This document shows, piece after piece, positions 42,017 to 51,431 of a stretch of DNA of 64,000 nucleotides (position 1 is its first letter; every line of letters begins with the position of its first letter). Origin of the DNA: Prevotellaceae bacterium MN60. Lineage in GTDB: Bacteria > Bacteroidota > Bacteroidia > Bacteroidales > Bacteroidaceae. The DNA lies in the NCBI GenBank assembly GCA_900199555.1, contig FZQZ01000006.1, forward strand, positions 1-64,000, given 5' to 3'. Both the position numbers and the translations under genes were made by a program. The notes beneath the pieces were generated by a model. It worked only from the letters and a program-made list of their open reading frames with translations. It was not told where the DNA came from and searched no databases.

Positions 42017-43123
42017 CTATTGTACTTTGGGAATAATTGAAACCTCTTTCTCTAATTCTGCAAGAGAATGACTTAATAGTTCTTGGCTTAACTCAAATTG
42101 CTGACAACTATTTGCCACAGTTTGTTTGGGGAAAGGAGATTCTAGCCCTATTTTTTTATAAAGTATACACATTGGAGAGCTATAATAATCATTATACTTA
42201 TAAAACTTACAAAGAATACAATTTCGAATTGTCATTCCTTTCTTTACGAGATAGACAAGTCCCTTTTGGTAGGAATCGAGCTTTCCACTTTCTGCATTAT
42301 CTCCCCATATATCAATTCCCTGCCCTCTCATATTCAATTCTATTTCAGAGTTACGATGACAATATGAGTTAATCTTATCACAGGTAACAACATAATCTAC
42401 AGCTTTATAAACTATGGCTGCACCACTTTTGAATAAAACAAATCTATCAATAGGATTATCCGTAATTCTAATCGAAGGGAGTTGTGGATTGAAATTATAT
42501 GTAGTACAATTATCGCCCTCTACAAAACCTCTATTAAGAATATCCTCTATATCTTCTTCTGTTTTTATTTCATTGGTTTCTATAATCTTGTATGAGGAAT
42601 TGACTTTCTTCTCATTAGATTGATGAGTCTTAAAAACCTCAATAAAGATAGGTTCTCTACCTGGCTTCGTAGAACAAGTTAATAACAAATCTGGTCGAAA
42701 ACCATCAAAGGGGATTTCTTCCCGGCAAGTATCATATAATAGTTTACCTTTCCAAATTTTTAAGTCACCAGGTATTTCTACATCCTGTCTTTGACAAATA
42801 TACTTTTCACTACAACAAGGACATTCTTTGCTCTCACTACATGGTACATCCCGACAAAAAGTAATCGGGAAGGATTCTTCATTCAGGAACTTCTCACGAA
42901 TTCTTCTTTTGGCTAGTTTATGAAGATACGACTCACCATCACATGCCGTTTCAGCTTTATGGGAGAAATACCATGCCTTCTTCTCTCCAAGGTTCGGAAT
43001 CATTTCCTGACCACATTGTAGACAATACAACTTATGAGCATGTCTCGTTGCTGGTGTCAAGCTACGAACATGAACTAAGTTTCCCTTCTCATCAACACAG
43101 TAACTATACTTTACCTGTTCCAT
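42017..43123 (-). CDS. CoiA-like competence/nuclease-family protein
   Basis: 368 residues from ATG 43123 (an upstream TTG at 43135 is possible). Residues ~25-90 have a zinc-ribbon-like LYCLQCGQEMIPNLGEKKAW then YFSHKAETAC...ESYLHKLAKRRI, the pattern of CoiA-family proteins, followed by RPDLLLTCSTKPGREPIFIEV, which reads as a PD-(D/E)xK nuclease core (D, then E.V). A second Cys group (CPCC...C) and a C-terminal NCILCKFYKY...PMC...C cluster may bind zinc. CoiA helps natural transformation in Gram-positives; here the role is open and could be defence. AT-rich. Its start overlaps the upstream gene by 20 bases. Confidence 0.65.
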   Translation of the reverse strand: MEQVKYSYCVDEKGNLVHVRSLTPATRHAHKLYCLQCGQEMIPNLGEKKAWYFSHKAETACDGESYLHKLAKRRIREKFLNEESFPITFCRDVPCSESKECPCCSEKYICQRQDVEIPGDLKIWKGKLLYDTCREEIPFDGFRPDLLLTCSTKPGREPIFIEVFKTHQSNEKKVNSSYKIIETNEIKTEEDIEDILNRGFVEGDNCTTYNFNPQLPSIRITDNPIDRFVLFKSGAAIVYKAVDYVVTCDKINSYCHRNSEIELNMRGQGIDIWGDNAESGKLDSYQKGLVYLVKKGMTIRNCILCKFYKYNDYYSSPMCILYKKIGLESPFPKQTVANSCQQFELSQELLSHSLAELEKEVSIIPKVQ

Positions 43124-43886
43124 CGAATCTGCCAATATTGTATTCCCCTCCTTCCATCACGCTATTCATACAGCGTTTAAATGTTTCAATATGCTCTTTT
43201 TTAATAGCAATTCTTTGCTCCCCACTCATATCGCCTTCATTAAGAAAGGTTGTATATATAACAGCAATTGCATCTACCCTATCATGTTCGCGAATACCAT
43301 CTTCACTTTCCCGTCCGTCAATAGCTGTATTTGTGAAACAGAATCCATCACGAACACGCATTCCTTGATTATTATGAATTCCATATTCTTTATATTTAAT
43401 ATTTATATCTTCATTAAGCATAATTGGAATGGGAAGAGGATTCCTAAGTAAATAAAATCCTGCAATTTCGTTAGCAGAAAGTTTATCATTATGAAGAAAA
43501 CGCTCATTGTATCTTTGAAGGAAATGACTTGTGTATGCATGTATCTGAGGTAACGGAATTACCTCAGAATTGGGCGTATGCTGATATCCCAGCGTCATCC
43601 CTTTTATTACATAGCGTTGTCTATCTGCAAACACTATTGTGAAAGATTGATAATGCGGCTTTTCTGCCTCACTGATATTAGCTGAATAATAAAAAATAAA
43701 ATGTTGATTATTCGTTGCAGGTATAGTATACTCATCAACATACCACACAGGAAATGACCTCGATTTCTTAAATTGCCTAACCACCTTAGGCAATACTTTA
43801 TCTATCCTTATTTGGATTTTCTGCACATCAGCAACAATGGCATCAAACATTTCCTTATATGACATTGACGAAAGTATCATAAGCAT
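43104..43886 (-). CDS. hypothetical protein upstream of the CoiA-like gene
   Basis: 260 residues, no signal peptide or membrane helix. Features: a basic N-terminal helix (RIDKVLPKVVRQFKKSRSFP), HAYTSHFLQRYNERFLHNDK, and YGIHNNQGMRVRDGFCFTNT. The HFLQRYNERF stretch resembles short motifs in some phage or mobile-element proteins but is not diagnostic. The overlap with the CoiA-like gene means they act together or are at least co-expressed. Promoter TATCTTTG on the minus strand at 43977-43984 with a ~85-base leader containing TCGGGA-CAA-TCCCGA. Confidence 0.6.
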   Translation of the reverse strand: MLMILSSMSYKEMFDAIVADVQKIQIRIDKVLPKVVRQFKKSRSFPVWYVDEYTIPATNNQHFIFYYSANISEAEKPHYQSFTIVFADRQRYVIKGMTLGYQHTPNSEVIPLPQIHAYTSHFLQRYNERFLHNDKLSANEIAGFYLLRNPLPIPIMLNEDINIKYKEYGIHNNQGMRVRDGFCFTNTAIDGRESEDGIREHDRVDAIAVIYTTFLNEGDMSGEQRIAIKKEHIETFKRCMNSVMEGGEYNIGRFDGTGKV

Positions 43887-44030
43887 ATTTTATTAAAATT
43901 AGAACATCGGGACAATCCCGACATGTTGCTTCATACAGCGAGAAGCCCCCTATTCCTTCGTTTTAATCTCTGTCTGCAAAGATACAAATTAGTCCGTTAA
44001 GCTCCAAATAATTGAAGAAGAAATGCGAAT

Positions 44031-44096
44031 AGTTTGACGGCATAATTCGAGGAGTTTGACGGCATAATTCTCTTTGAATTTACGCATAATTCTCAT
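44031..44096. repeat. TTTGACGGCATAATTC module, copy 1
   Basis: Two AGTTTGACGGCATAATTC units, then CTTTGAATTTACGCATAATTC. The same words in the same order lie at 62515-62600. The rest of 43985-44396 holds no gene: it contains the inverted repeat CGAGGCATCG...CGATGCCTCG (44161-44193) and repeated TACAGCTA/TAGCTGTA words (44240-44365). Confidence 0.7.
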
Positions 44097-44396
44097 CGAA
44101 TTTAGGCTTCAAACTATTCGAATGTAGGCTGCATTCAAACCGAAAGTAAAGCCGTAACCTCGAGGCATCGTATGTTACGGCAACGATGCCTCGAAACGTA
44201 ATACAAGAACTATTGAAGGGTTGAATAATGTGAAGCTCAAAATACAGCTAGTTAGGAAAGAAATACAGCTATTTAGGTGTGCTAAATAGCTGTATTTAGA
44301 GCGCTACTACAGCTAATTAGCGCGTCAGTTAGCTGTATACAGCGTTGTATCAGCTGTATATTTCAACACAATCTCTGGAAAAAGAGTTTTCGTGCA

Positions 44397-44652
44397 AAAA
44401 CATGTACCCTTGTACCATGACTGCCCTCAATCCCTTTGTATATCGGTATTTAAGGTATGGTACATGTTGAAACAACATGTACCATACATATACTAGACAT
44501 GTACTACAAATTTCTTTGCATTAGTTTTTTTGAAGTGCACAACTCACAATGAATGGTACAACTATGGTACATGTTGAAACAACATGTACCATGGCTTTCT
44601 CCCTTTGCATATAGGCATTTGAGGGCAGTCATGGTACAAGGGTACATGTTTT
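44397..44652. repeat. 256-bp nested dyad element, ACATGTACC type
   Basis: Outer arms of 34 bp are perfect inverted repeats: AAAACATGTACCCTTGTACC + ATGACTGCCCTCAA at 44397-44430 and its complement at 44619-44652. Inside are two hairpins with 14- and 13-bp stems, TGGTACATGTTG-AAA-CAACATGTACCA, at 44456-44486 and 44564-44592. Between arm and hairpin, each half has a similar core in direct orientation (CCCTTTGTATATCGGTATTT and CCCTTTGCATATAGGCATTT). No reading frame. A sister element with another repeat word lies at 62293-62464. Confidence 0.85.
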
Positions 44653-44685
44653 CAGATATTTCTTTATTATAGAGGAATCTGATTC

Positions 44686-45327
44686 TTAGAACTTGATGTA
44701 CAGATGGTCGAATGTCATTGAGTAGTCTCTGTCGGCAGTAGCCATATACTCCTTGACAAACTTGGCGCCAGGAATGATATAGTCGCTGCCGACCTGCAGG
44801 CGGGTACCTGTGGCATCGCGATACTCCCACTTAAATTCTACTTCCTTATCTATAGGTTGTTTCAGCTTTACATCAAAGACCAGATTGAAATAGGCTCGCT
44901 CAGGATCAGTAAGCTTGAGCGTACACTTGGCTGAAGCCACCTGCTTCTCATCAAATTCCACCTTGATATTTTTGCCATCGAGACCCTCTATCGCCTCTTC
45001 TATCTTCTTTTGATAATAGTCATCCAAAGTCTGCTCTGCATCTTCACGATGCTGCTGGTTTCTGGTGGCCTCGTCCATACTCTCAGTCTTAATCTTACCA
45101 AACTGCTTACTCAAGATGGTACCAGCCTTGAGCTTCTGTTCAAACAAAGATGGAAGTTTGCCAAAAACGGGTGATTCGATAATGGTAATCTGTGATTCGG
45201 CAGCACTAATGGCATCGTCGACAACACAGTTACCTGCAGACGCTCCTCCCCCCACACAACGTATGATTCCAATGCCGAAGAGAGCAATGGCAGGCAGGTA
45301 AGCCAAGGTTTTGAATTTCTTCCTCAT
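44686..45327 (-). CDS. hypothetical exported protein
   Basis: 213 residues. Hydrophobic N-terminus (TLAYLPAIALFGIGIIRC) then VGGGASAGNC; the Cys after IIR may be lipidated though the lipobox is poor. A charged helical middle (EATRNQQHREDAEQTLDDYY) and a beta-rich end (CTLKLTDPERAYFNLVFDVK, EYMATADRDYSMTFDHLYIK). Resembles small Bacteroidales envelope proteins of unknown role. Promoter TATATTTG on the minus strand at 45421-45428. Confidence 0.65.
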   Translation of the reverse strand: MRKKFKTLAYLPAIALFGIGIIRCVGGGASAGNCVVDDAISAAESQITIIESPVFGKLPSLFEQKLKAGTILSKQFGKIKTESMDEATRNQQHREDAEQTLDDYYQKKIEEAIEGLDGKNIKVEFDEKQVASAKCTLKLTDPERAYFNLVFDVKLKQPIDKEVEFKWEYRDATGTRLQVGSDYIIPGAKFVKEYMATADRDYSMTFDHLYIKF

Positions 45328-45504
45328 AATCTACATTTTTAGTTAATTGATATCTTATTTTCCTCGTAAACAACAAAAATTGGGAATTACGCAAAAGCGG
45401 AATTCTCTCCTTTTCGGTTGCAAATATATAGGTTATTCTTGAAAAATGCAAGCAAAATGGCAAATATTTGCGCTTTTTGCATCACTGGTTTGAAAAATAT
45501 TGAG

Positions 45505-45512
45505 TACTTTTG
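45505..45512 (+). promoter_or_regulatory. promoter -7 element of the alanine symporter gene
   Basis: TACTTTTG, 5 bases before ATG 45518, implying a leaderless or nearly leaderless mRNA. Confidence 0.7.
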
Positions 45513-45517
45513 CACCC

Positions 45518-46915
45518 ATGAATGAGCTGATAACAACTATAAACGATGTTATTTGGAGCTATGTGCTGATAGTAGCTCTAGTGGGATGTGGAGTATGGTT
45601 TACGTGGCGCACACGCTTCGTACAGTTTCGTATGGTGGGCGAGATGTTGCGACTACTCACCGAGTCGGCAGTGGACACTGCTAAGGGTACAAAACATATC
45701 TCCTCGTTTCAGGCTTTTGCCGTCAGCGTAGCCACCCGTGTGGGCACTGGCAATCTGGCTGGTGTAGCCACAGCGATAGCCATCGGTGGACCGGGTGCCG
45801 TATTCTGGATGTGGATTATCGCACTGATAGGCTCTGCTACAGCCTTCGTAGAGTCAACACTGGCACAGTTATACAAGCAGAAACATAAGGATTCGTTTAT
45901 TGGTGGTCCAGCCTATTATATTCAAAAAGGACTGAAACAGCGATGGATGGCGGTCTTGTTTGCCATTCTGATTACCCTTCAGTTTGGTCTTTCTAACAAC
46001 TCTATCCAAGCCAACACCATTTGTGGTGCCATGCAAGAAGCCTTTGGCTGGTCGCCCTTGTGGGTGGGCATTGCCTTAGCAGCTATGGCTCTACTCATTG
46101 TCTTCGGTGGCATTCAGCGTATAGCCAGCGTCAGTTCTATCTTAGTACCTGTGATGGCTGTAGGCTATATTATCCTGGCTGTAGTGATTATCGCCATGAA
46201 TATCCAGCAGATTCCCGAAGTCTTTAAGGTTATCGTAACGAATGCTTTCGGCATCGGTCAGATAGCCGGTGGTGGTATTGGTGCCGCCATGATGAATGGT
46301 GTGAAGCGCGGTCTCTTCTCTAACGAGGCTGGTGAAGGTAGTGCTCCTAACGTAGCAGCTACAGCCACTACCACGCATCCTGTGAAACAGGGATTGATTC
46401 AGGCGCTAGGTGTATTTACCGATACACTGCTGGTATGCTCATGCACAGCCTTTATCATCCTGATTAGCGGACTCTATCAGGTGCCCGAGCTGAATGGTAT
46501 TGCCCTGACGCAATCGGCGCTACAGAGCGAAGTGGGCAATGTAGGTCCAATCTTTGTAGCTATCGCCATCTTCCTGTTTGCCTTCTCCAGCATCATCGGC
46601 AACTATTACTATGGAGAAGCCAACATCCGCTTTATCACCGACAACTCATCCGTGATGACTATCTATCGCCTCTGCTCTGGAGGTTTGATGGTTGTCTTCG
46701 GTGCTATTGCCAGTTTTGAACTGGTATGGAACATCGTAGATTTCTTTATGGCCTTCCTTACGGCATGCAACCTGATAGCCATCATACTACTGGGACGCTA
46801 TGCCTTCCGATTGCTCGACGACTATCGTCAGCAGAAGAAAAAGGGTATAAAAGAACCCGTCTTCCATCGCAGTCAATTGCCTGAGATAGAAGACGAGATT
46901 GAGTGTTGGGAATAA
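45518..46915 (+). CDS. alanine/glycine:cation symporter (AGCS family)
   Basis: 465 residues from ATG 45518, about 10-11 membrane segments. AGCS hallmarks: SVATRVGTGNLAGVATAIAI, GGPGAVFWMWIIALIGSATA, and GVKRGLFSNEAGEGSAPNVA. Imports alanine or glycine with sodium or protons. A TTG start at 45500 would precede the promoter box. A second AGCS gene is cut by the window end. Confidence 0.94.
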   Translation: MNELITTINDVIWSYVLIVALVGCGVWFTWRTRFVQFRMVGEMLRLLTESAVDTAKGTKHISSFQAFAVSVATRVGTGNLAGVATAIAIGGPGAVFWMWIIALIGSATAFVESTLAQLYKQKHKDSFIGGPAYYIQKGLKQRWMAVLFAILITLQFGLSNNSIQANTICGAMQEAFGWSPLWVGIALAAMALLIVFGGIQRIASVSSILVPVMAVGYIILAVVIIAMNIQQIPEVFKVIVTNAFGIGQIAGGGIGAAMMNGVKRGLFSNEAGEGSAPNVAATATTTHPVKQGLIQALGVFTDTLLVCSCTAFIILISGLYQVPELNGIALTQSALQSEVGNVGPIFVAIAIFLFAFSSIIGNYYYGEANIRFITDNSSVMTIYRLCSGGLMVVFGAIASFELVWNIVDFFMAFLTACNLIAIILLGRYAFRLLDDYRQQKKKGIKEPVFHRSQLPEIEDEIECWE

Positions 46916-46924
46916 ATCCCCTAT

Positions 46925-48790
46925 TTACTTTTCTGCAAACTGACGGAAGTAGCCGATGCATACATCACGCCACTCACGAGCATTTTCTACTTGGTGCTTC
47001 ATGCGCTCATCCACCTCGCGCCAACGCTGTTCGTCGATGTAGGGGCGCATCTTGTTGTGCCATACATTGTAGTTCTCCTCAACGGTGATAACACCCTCGT
47101 TGTAGCGGTATTGCAGTTCCTCCCACAGAGTGTTACCACTAGACATGCGATAATCCCAAGGCACATGGTGGAACCAGAGCAACAGGTTCTCAGGACAAGT
47201 CTTGATATTGTCGTAGGTGCGAGCTAAGTCGGCACGATACTGACTTACTGCATTAGAGCCCTTGCTAGAACGATCAAAGCCTACACCATTCTTGTCGGCC
47301 TGATGATAATATACAGGACACCACTCGCGCGGATAGCTAGGCTTGAAACCATCGGGCTCTGGACCATAGTGATGATCGAACTTAAAGATATGGTGCAAGC
47401 CCAGAGGCATCATGTAGTTGACACAAGCCTCACGAGAGTGCTGCATCATATCAGCCATCGCACGATTGAAAGTCTCGGGAGCACTAAAGGTCAGCTGCAA
47501 CCACTCGTTGGCAATGCGATAGCTGTCCAGACGTGGATTCCAAGCCAGACGACCAAAGGCATACCAGTTGGCCTGTGAGAAGTGGTGACCACACCAGTTC
47601 TTGTCCAATCCGATATTAGCCACACCTGCAATACCCTTCAACTTTTGAGCATCTACCTGTGAGAAGAACTCCTGCCACATGGGAGCGAGATATACCAGAT
47701 GGCGACTCTGTCCGAGATACTCCTGGGTAATCTGAAGTTCTACCATGTTAGGTGTCTTCGTTATCTGGTCGAAGATAGGACTATAGGGTTCACGTGGTTG
47801 GAAGTCAAGCGGACCATTCTTGGTCTGCAGGATGACATTATCGCGGAACTGGCCATCCAGAGGCTTAAACTCAGATACAGCCTGCTTTACACGGTCTTCA
47901 CCTTTATGGTTGGCACCATATACAAAGCAACGCCACATCACGATACCCTTGTAAGGCTTCAGGGCGTCAGCCAGCATATTAGCACCATCAGCATGCGTGC
48001 GCTTATAGTCGCCAGGACCAGGCTGTCCCTCACTATTAGCTTTTACCAGAAAACCACCAAAGTCGGGCACAAGTTTATAGATTTCCTTTACCTTTTTCTG
48101 CCACCACTTAGCCACACTCTTATCTAGTGGGTCTGCCGTCTTGGTATCGCCCAATGCCATCGGAGAAGCGAAGTTGATACTCAGATAGACCTTGATATGG
48201 TAGGGGCGCAGGATGTTAGCTATCTTCTGCACTTCCTTCAGATAGGCCGTAGTAAGCATCTTGGGCGATGCATTCACATTGTTCAGCACAGTACCATTGA
48301 TGCCGATAGAGGCATTGGCACGAGCATACTCCTTGATGAGTTGTGCATCGAAAGTAACGAGCTGTCCTTTGTTAGTCTTCCAGAAGATGCTCTCACCAGC
48401 ATATCCACGCTCGATAGAACCATCAAGATTATCCCAATGGTTTAAGAGACGAAGCGAGAAGGCTGGATGCGACTCCATCTTCATATCTCCACGCAGCAGG
48501 GCGTATGCACCATAGAGCAAACCTGCATCACGACGAGCGCTAATCGTAGTACCATCAAAGCGATAGCCATCATCGTCGGGCATCGAACTATCGAGCTTCA
48601 GGGCGATATGCTCGCCACGATAGTAGGTCTCCAGCTCCTGCTTAGCCAACAGAGCGGTGGGGGTTGACAGATTGGTCGTTACTTTAGCCTTATTGACGGG
48701 CTGATTGCGCAGCCACAGGGCATGTCCGTCTTCTGCACATATCGGGAGTGCGAAGAGTATCGTTAAGAGTGATAATAAGATTTTCTTCAT
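46925..48790 (-). CDS. GH67 alpha-glucuronidase
   Basis: 621 residues, signal peptide (ILLSLLTILFALPICA). Removes 4-O-methyl-glucuronic acid from xylan-derived oligosaccharides. Typical GH67 stretches: FDAQLIKEYARANASIGING, DFGGFLVKANSEGQPGPGDY, MWRCFVYG and PLGLHHIFKFDHHYGPEPDG; the substrate-pocket Glu/Asp residues of the family fall in these. Periplasmic. Eleven bases after the GH3 gene in the same direction, so a two-gene hemicellulose operon; no susC/susD genes are next to it. Confidence 0.92.
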   Translation of the reverse strand: MKKILLSLLTILFALPICAEDGHALWLRNQPVNKAKVTTNLSTPTALLAKQELETYYRGEHIALKLDSSMPDDDGYRFDGTTISARRDAGLLYGAYALLRGDMKMESHPAFSLRLLNHWDNLDGSIERGYAGESIFWKTNKGQLVTFDAQLIKEYARANASIGINGTVLNNVNASPKMLTTAYLKEVQKIANILRPYHIKVYLSINFASPMALGDTKTADPLDKSVAKWWQKKVKEIYKLVPDFGGFLVKANSEGQPGPGDYKRTHADGANMLADALKPYKGIVMWRCFVYGANHKGEDRVKQAVSEFKPLDGQFRDNVILQTKNGPLDFQPREPYSPIFDQITKTPNMVELQITQEYLGQSRHLVYLAPMWQEFFSQVDAQKLKGIAGVANIGLDKNWCGHHFSQANWYAFGRLAWNPRLDSYRIANEWLQLTFSAPETFNRAMADMMQHSREACVNYMMPLGLHHIFKFDHHYGPEPDGFKPSYPREWCPVYYHQADKNGVGFDRSSKGSNAVSQYRADLARTYDNIKTCPENLLLWFHHVPWDYRMSSGNTLWEELQYRYNEGVITVEENYNVWHNKMRPYIDEQRWREVDERMKHQVENAREWRDVCIGYFRQFAEK

Positions 48791-48800
48791 GAGAGCGTGA

Positions 48801-51155
48801 TTATTGTTTCAACAAGCGGAGAGGCTGCTGGGGAGCCAATGCATTAGTGGTCTTCTCGGTATATTCCTTCAGCTTAGCAGTAGCTGTCTGATGGATGTCG
48901 CGAGAAGAAGAACCGATGCGGAAGGTATAGGTACCTGCCTCAGCCAACCACTGTGAACCAGCCTCATCGAAAGAAGCAAGGTCGCGGTGAGCAATGGTGA
49001 TGGTGAGTGTCTGACTCTCGCCAGGCTTCAACTCACGTGTCTTGGCAAAGCCCTTCAACTCCTGAGCAGGTTTCTCGAGCTTACCCTTTGGAGCTGTAAC
49101 ATATACCTGTGCTACTTCCTTACCACTTACCTTACCTGTATTCTTTACGGTGATGTTCACGGTGATATTATCACCATTTACCTTTACGGCTGGCTTAGAG
49201 AATTCGAAAGTGGTATAGCTCAGACCGAAGCCGAAAGGATAAGCTACCTCACGCTGGAAGGTATCGAAGAAACGATAACCTACATAGATATCCTCCTCGT
49301 GGTTGGTGTAGGCATGGCCAGGGATAGGCGAATTGTTGCCAACCATCTGCTTAAAGGTATAATCATCCATATTACCGGGGAAGTTCTTGGTAGAAGCATG
49401 ATCGGTAGCAGCGATAGGCCAAGTCATGGTAAGCTTACCAGAAGGACTTACCTTACCCATCAGCAAGTCGGCGATAGAGTTACCGCCCTCCATACCAGGC
49501 TGCCAAGCACAGAGAACTGCGTCGGGATAGCCATCCCAAGAGGCTGTCTCAATAACACTACCTGAGTTGATAATAACGATAACGGGTTTTCCTGCTGCAT
49601 GGAATGCGTTGCAGACATCAGTGATAAGAGCACGCTCCTCGGGAACGAGGTTGAACTCGGTATCAATGTCGCGGTCAACACCCTCACCAGCCTGACGACC
49701 AATAGTGATAATAGCTGCATCGGCAGTTCTCACCTCGTTTTCAATGCAAATGGGTGAGATAGCAATCTCGGGATATTTCTGCTGTCCAAAGGCCTCCTGC
49801 TGATACCACTTTGCGGGGTGGCGCTCTGCCTGGAACTTCACCTTAGCATATTCGATATATTTGCGATAGATGTTGGTCAGTGTGGGTGAAGAAGTGATAC
49901 CTACATTCTTCAGTCCCTCCAGCATATCAACCACATAGGGTGGATGCACGCAACCAGAACCCGTACCACCAGAGAAGAAGTCGTAAGAGTTCTCACCGAA
50001 CAGGGCTACCGTCTTTATTGCCCCACTCTTCCAAGGCAGGGTGCCGTTATTCTTCAGCAGTACGATACCCTCGGCAGCACTCTGACGCGTAATAGCAGCG
50101 TGTGCCTTGAAGTCGGGATTGTTAGATGCGGGATACTGGTGGAAGCTAGGAGTCTTCACAATGTATTCCAGCATACGGCGCACGTTGCGATCTACATCGG
50201 CGATATCGAGCTTGCCACTCTTCACACCTTCTACAATCTCTTTTACCTGAGCGGGCTGACCAGGTTCCATCAGGTCGTTACCAGCCTGCACCTCGGTAAT
50301 AGTGGGCAGTCCCTGACGAATACCAATCCAGTCGGTCATCACAATACCCTTGTAGCCCCAGTCGTCACGCAAAATCTTGGTCAGCAGGTCGTGATTACCC
50401 ATTGAGAACTGACCATTAATCTTGTTGTACGAAGCCATGATAGTCCAGGGATTACTCTCGCGGACAGCAATCTCGAAGCCCTTCAGATAGAGCTCACGAG
50501 CAGCACGCTGTGACAATCGCTCGTCAACACTGGTACGGTCGGTCTCCTGCGAGTTGATAGCAAAGTGCTTCGCTGATACACCAGCGCCCTGACTCTGCAC
50601 ACCATTGATATAGGCAGCAGCAATCTTACCCGTCAGCAGAGGGTCTTCTGAGTAGTACTCAAAGTTACGTCCGCAAAGGGGATTGCGATGCAGGTTCATA
50701 CCAGGACCCAGAATCACGTCGCAACGATATTCCTTGGTCTCGTTACCGATAGCCTCACCCACCTTGCCTACGAGTTCTGTGTTCCATGTAGAAGCCAGAC
50801 AAGAGCCAATGGGGAAAGCTGTGGCATAATAAGTTTTGTCGGTACCCTTACGAGTGGGATCAATACGCACACCAGCAGGGCCGTCGGTCAATACGGTAGC
50901 TGGAATACCCAGTCGGGGGATTGCGGGTGATGTACCTGCAGCACCAGCCACCAGGTCGGCTTCTCCACCTACCACGGCACCAGCACCGAAGAAGTTGTTT
51001 GCTCCACCCACCAATAGTTTGGCTTTCTCTTCTAAAGTCATCGCCTTTAATACCTCATCGATATTATCGGCCCTTAATTTAGGAGTTTGTGCATTCATTG
51101 TTGTTGTCAGCAGAACCGTCAGGCCTGCAAGCATAATTTTACGGGGTTTTAACAT
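48801..51155 (-). CDS. GH3 beta-glucosidase/beta-xylosidase
   Basis: 784 residues, signal peptide (IMLAGLTVLLTTTMNAQ). GH3 N-terminal barrel with KHFAINSQETDRTSVDERLS and the nucleophile Asp in GIVMTDWIGI, then a GH3 C-terminal domain and a fibronectin-III-like domain (VTVKNTGKVSGKEVAQVYVT) ending at the C-terminus. Cleaves terminal beta-linked glucose or xylose; the pairing with GH67 favours xylo-oligosaccharides (inference). Promoter TAATTTTG on the minus strand at 51184-51191. Confidence 0.93.
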   Translation of the reverse strand: MLKPRKIMLAGLTVLLTTTMNAQTPKLRADNIDEVLKAMTLEEKAKLLVGGANNFFGAGAVVGGEADLVAGAAGTSPAIPRLGIPATVLTDGPAGVRIDPTRKGTDKTYYATAFPIGSCLASTWNTELVGKVGEAIGNETKEYRCDVILGPGMNLHRNPLCGRNFEYYSEDPLLTGKIAAAYINGVQSQGAGVSAKHFAINSQETDRTSVDERLSQRAARELYLKGFEIAVRESNPWTIMASYNKINGQFSMGNHDLLTKILRDDWGYKGIVMTDWIGIRQGLPTITEVQAGNDLMEPGQPAQVKEIVEGVKSGKLDIADVDRNVRRMLEYIVKTPSFHQYPASNNPDFKAHAAITRQSAAEGIVLLKNNGTLPWKSGAIKTVALFGENSYDFFSGGTGSGCVHPPYVVDMLEGLKNVGITSSPTLTNIYRKYIEYAKVKFQAERHPAKWYQQEAFGQQKYPEIAISPICIENEVRTADAAIITIGRQAGEGVDRDIDTEFNLVPEERALITDVCNAFHAAGKPVIVIINSGSVIETASWDGYPDAVLCAWQPGMEGGNSIADLLMGKVSPSGKLTMTWPIAATDHASTKNFPGNMDDYTFKQMVGNNSPIPGHAYTNHEEDIYVGYRFFDTFQREVAYPFGFGLSYTTFEFSKPAVKVNGDNITVNITVKNTGKVSGKEVAQVYVTAPKGKLEKPAQELKGFAKTRELKPGESQTLTITIAHRDLASFDEAGSQWLAEAGTYTFRIGSSSRDIHQTATAKLKEYTEKTTNALAPQQPLRLLKQ

Positions 51156-51281
51156 AATGATTAGTTGTTGAATTATGAGTTGACAAAATTACTGTTTTTT
51201 CTTGTAATCCACAAATTTATAAGCATGTTTTCATGTTTTTTACAATAAATGACACCACTTTGCCCCTACCAAACTTATCGG

Positions 51282-51423
51282 CACTCGGAAATAAAAAGAA
51301 TGAATTCTTTTATATTTCTCTTGTTTTTTCGTAACTCTGACTTTGTCGAATTTACTTTGCACTCGGAAATAAAAAGAAAAACTAGTTTTCCTTTTGTATT
51401 TCTCTCGTTTTTTCGTAACTTTG
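51282..51423 (+). promoter_or_regulatory. tandem-duplicated promoter region of the SpoIIE-type gene
   Basis: Two copies (51282-51336 and 51360-51420) of CACTCGGAAATAAAAAGAA...TTTCTCTYGTTTTTTCGTAAC. Only the second leads to a good -7 box, TAACTTTG at 51416-51423, with the ATG 8 bases further at 51432. The first reads TAACTCTG. Confidence 0.65.
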
Positions 51424-51431
51424 CAGCGCTA

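Noticed and set aside
43985..44396. Protein-coding gene in the gap
   Set aside because: Stop codons occur in all frames every few dozen bases; the stretch is made of repeat words (TTTGACGGCATAATTC, TACAGCTA).
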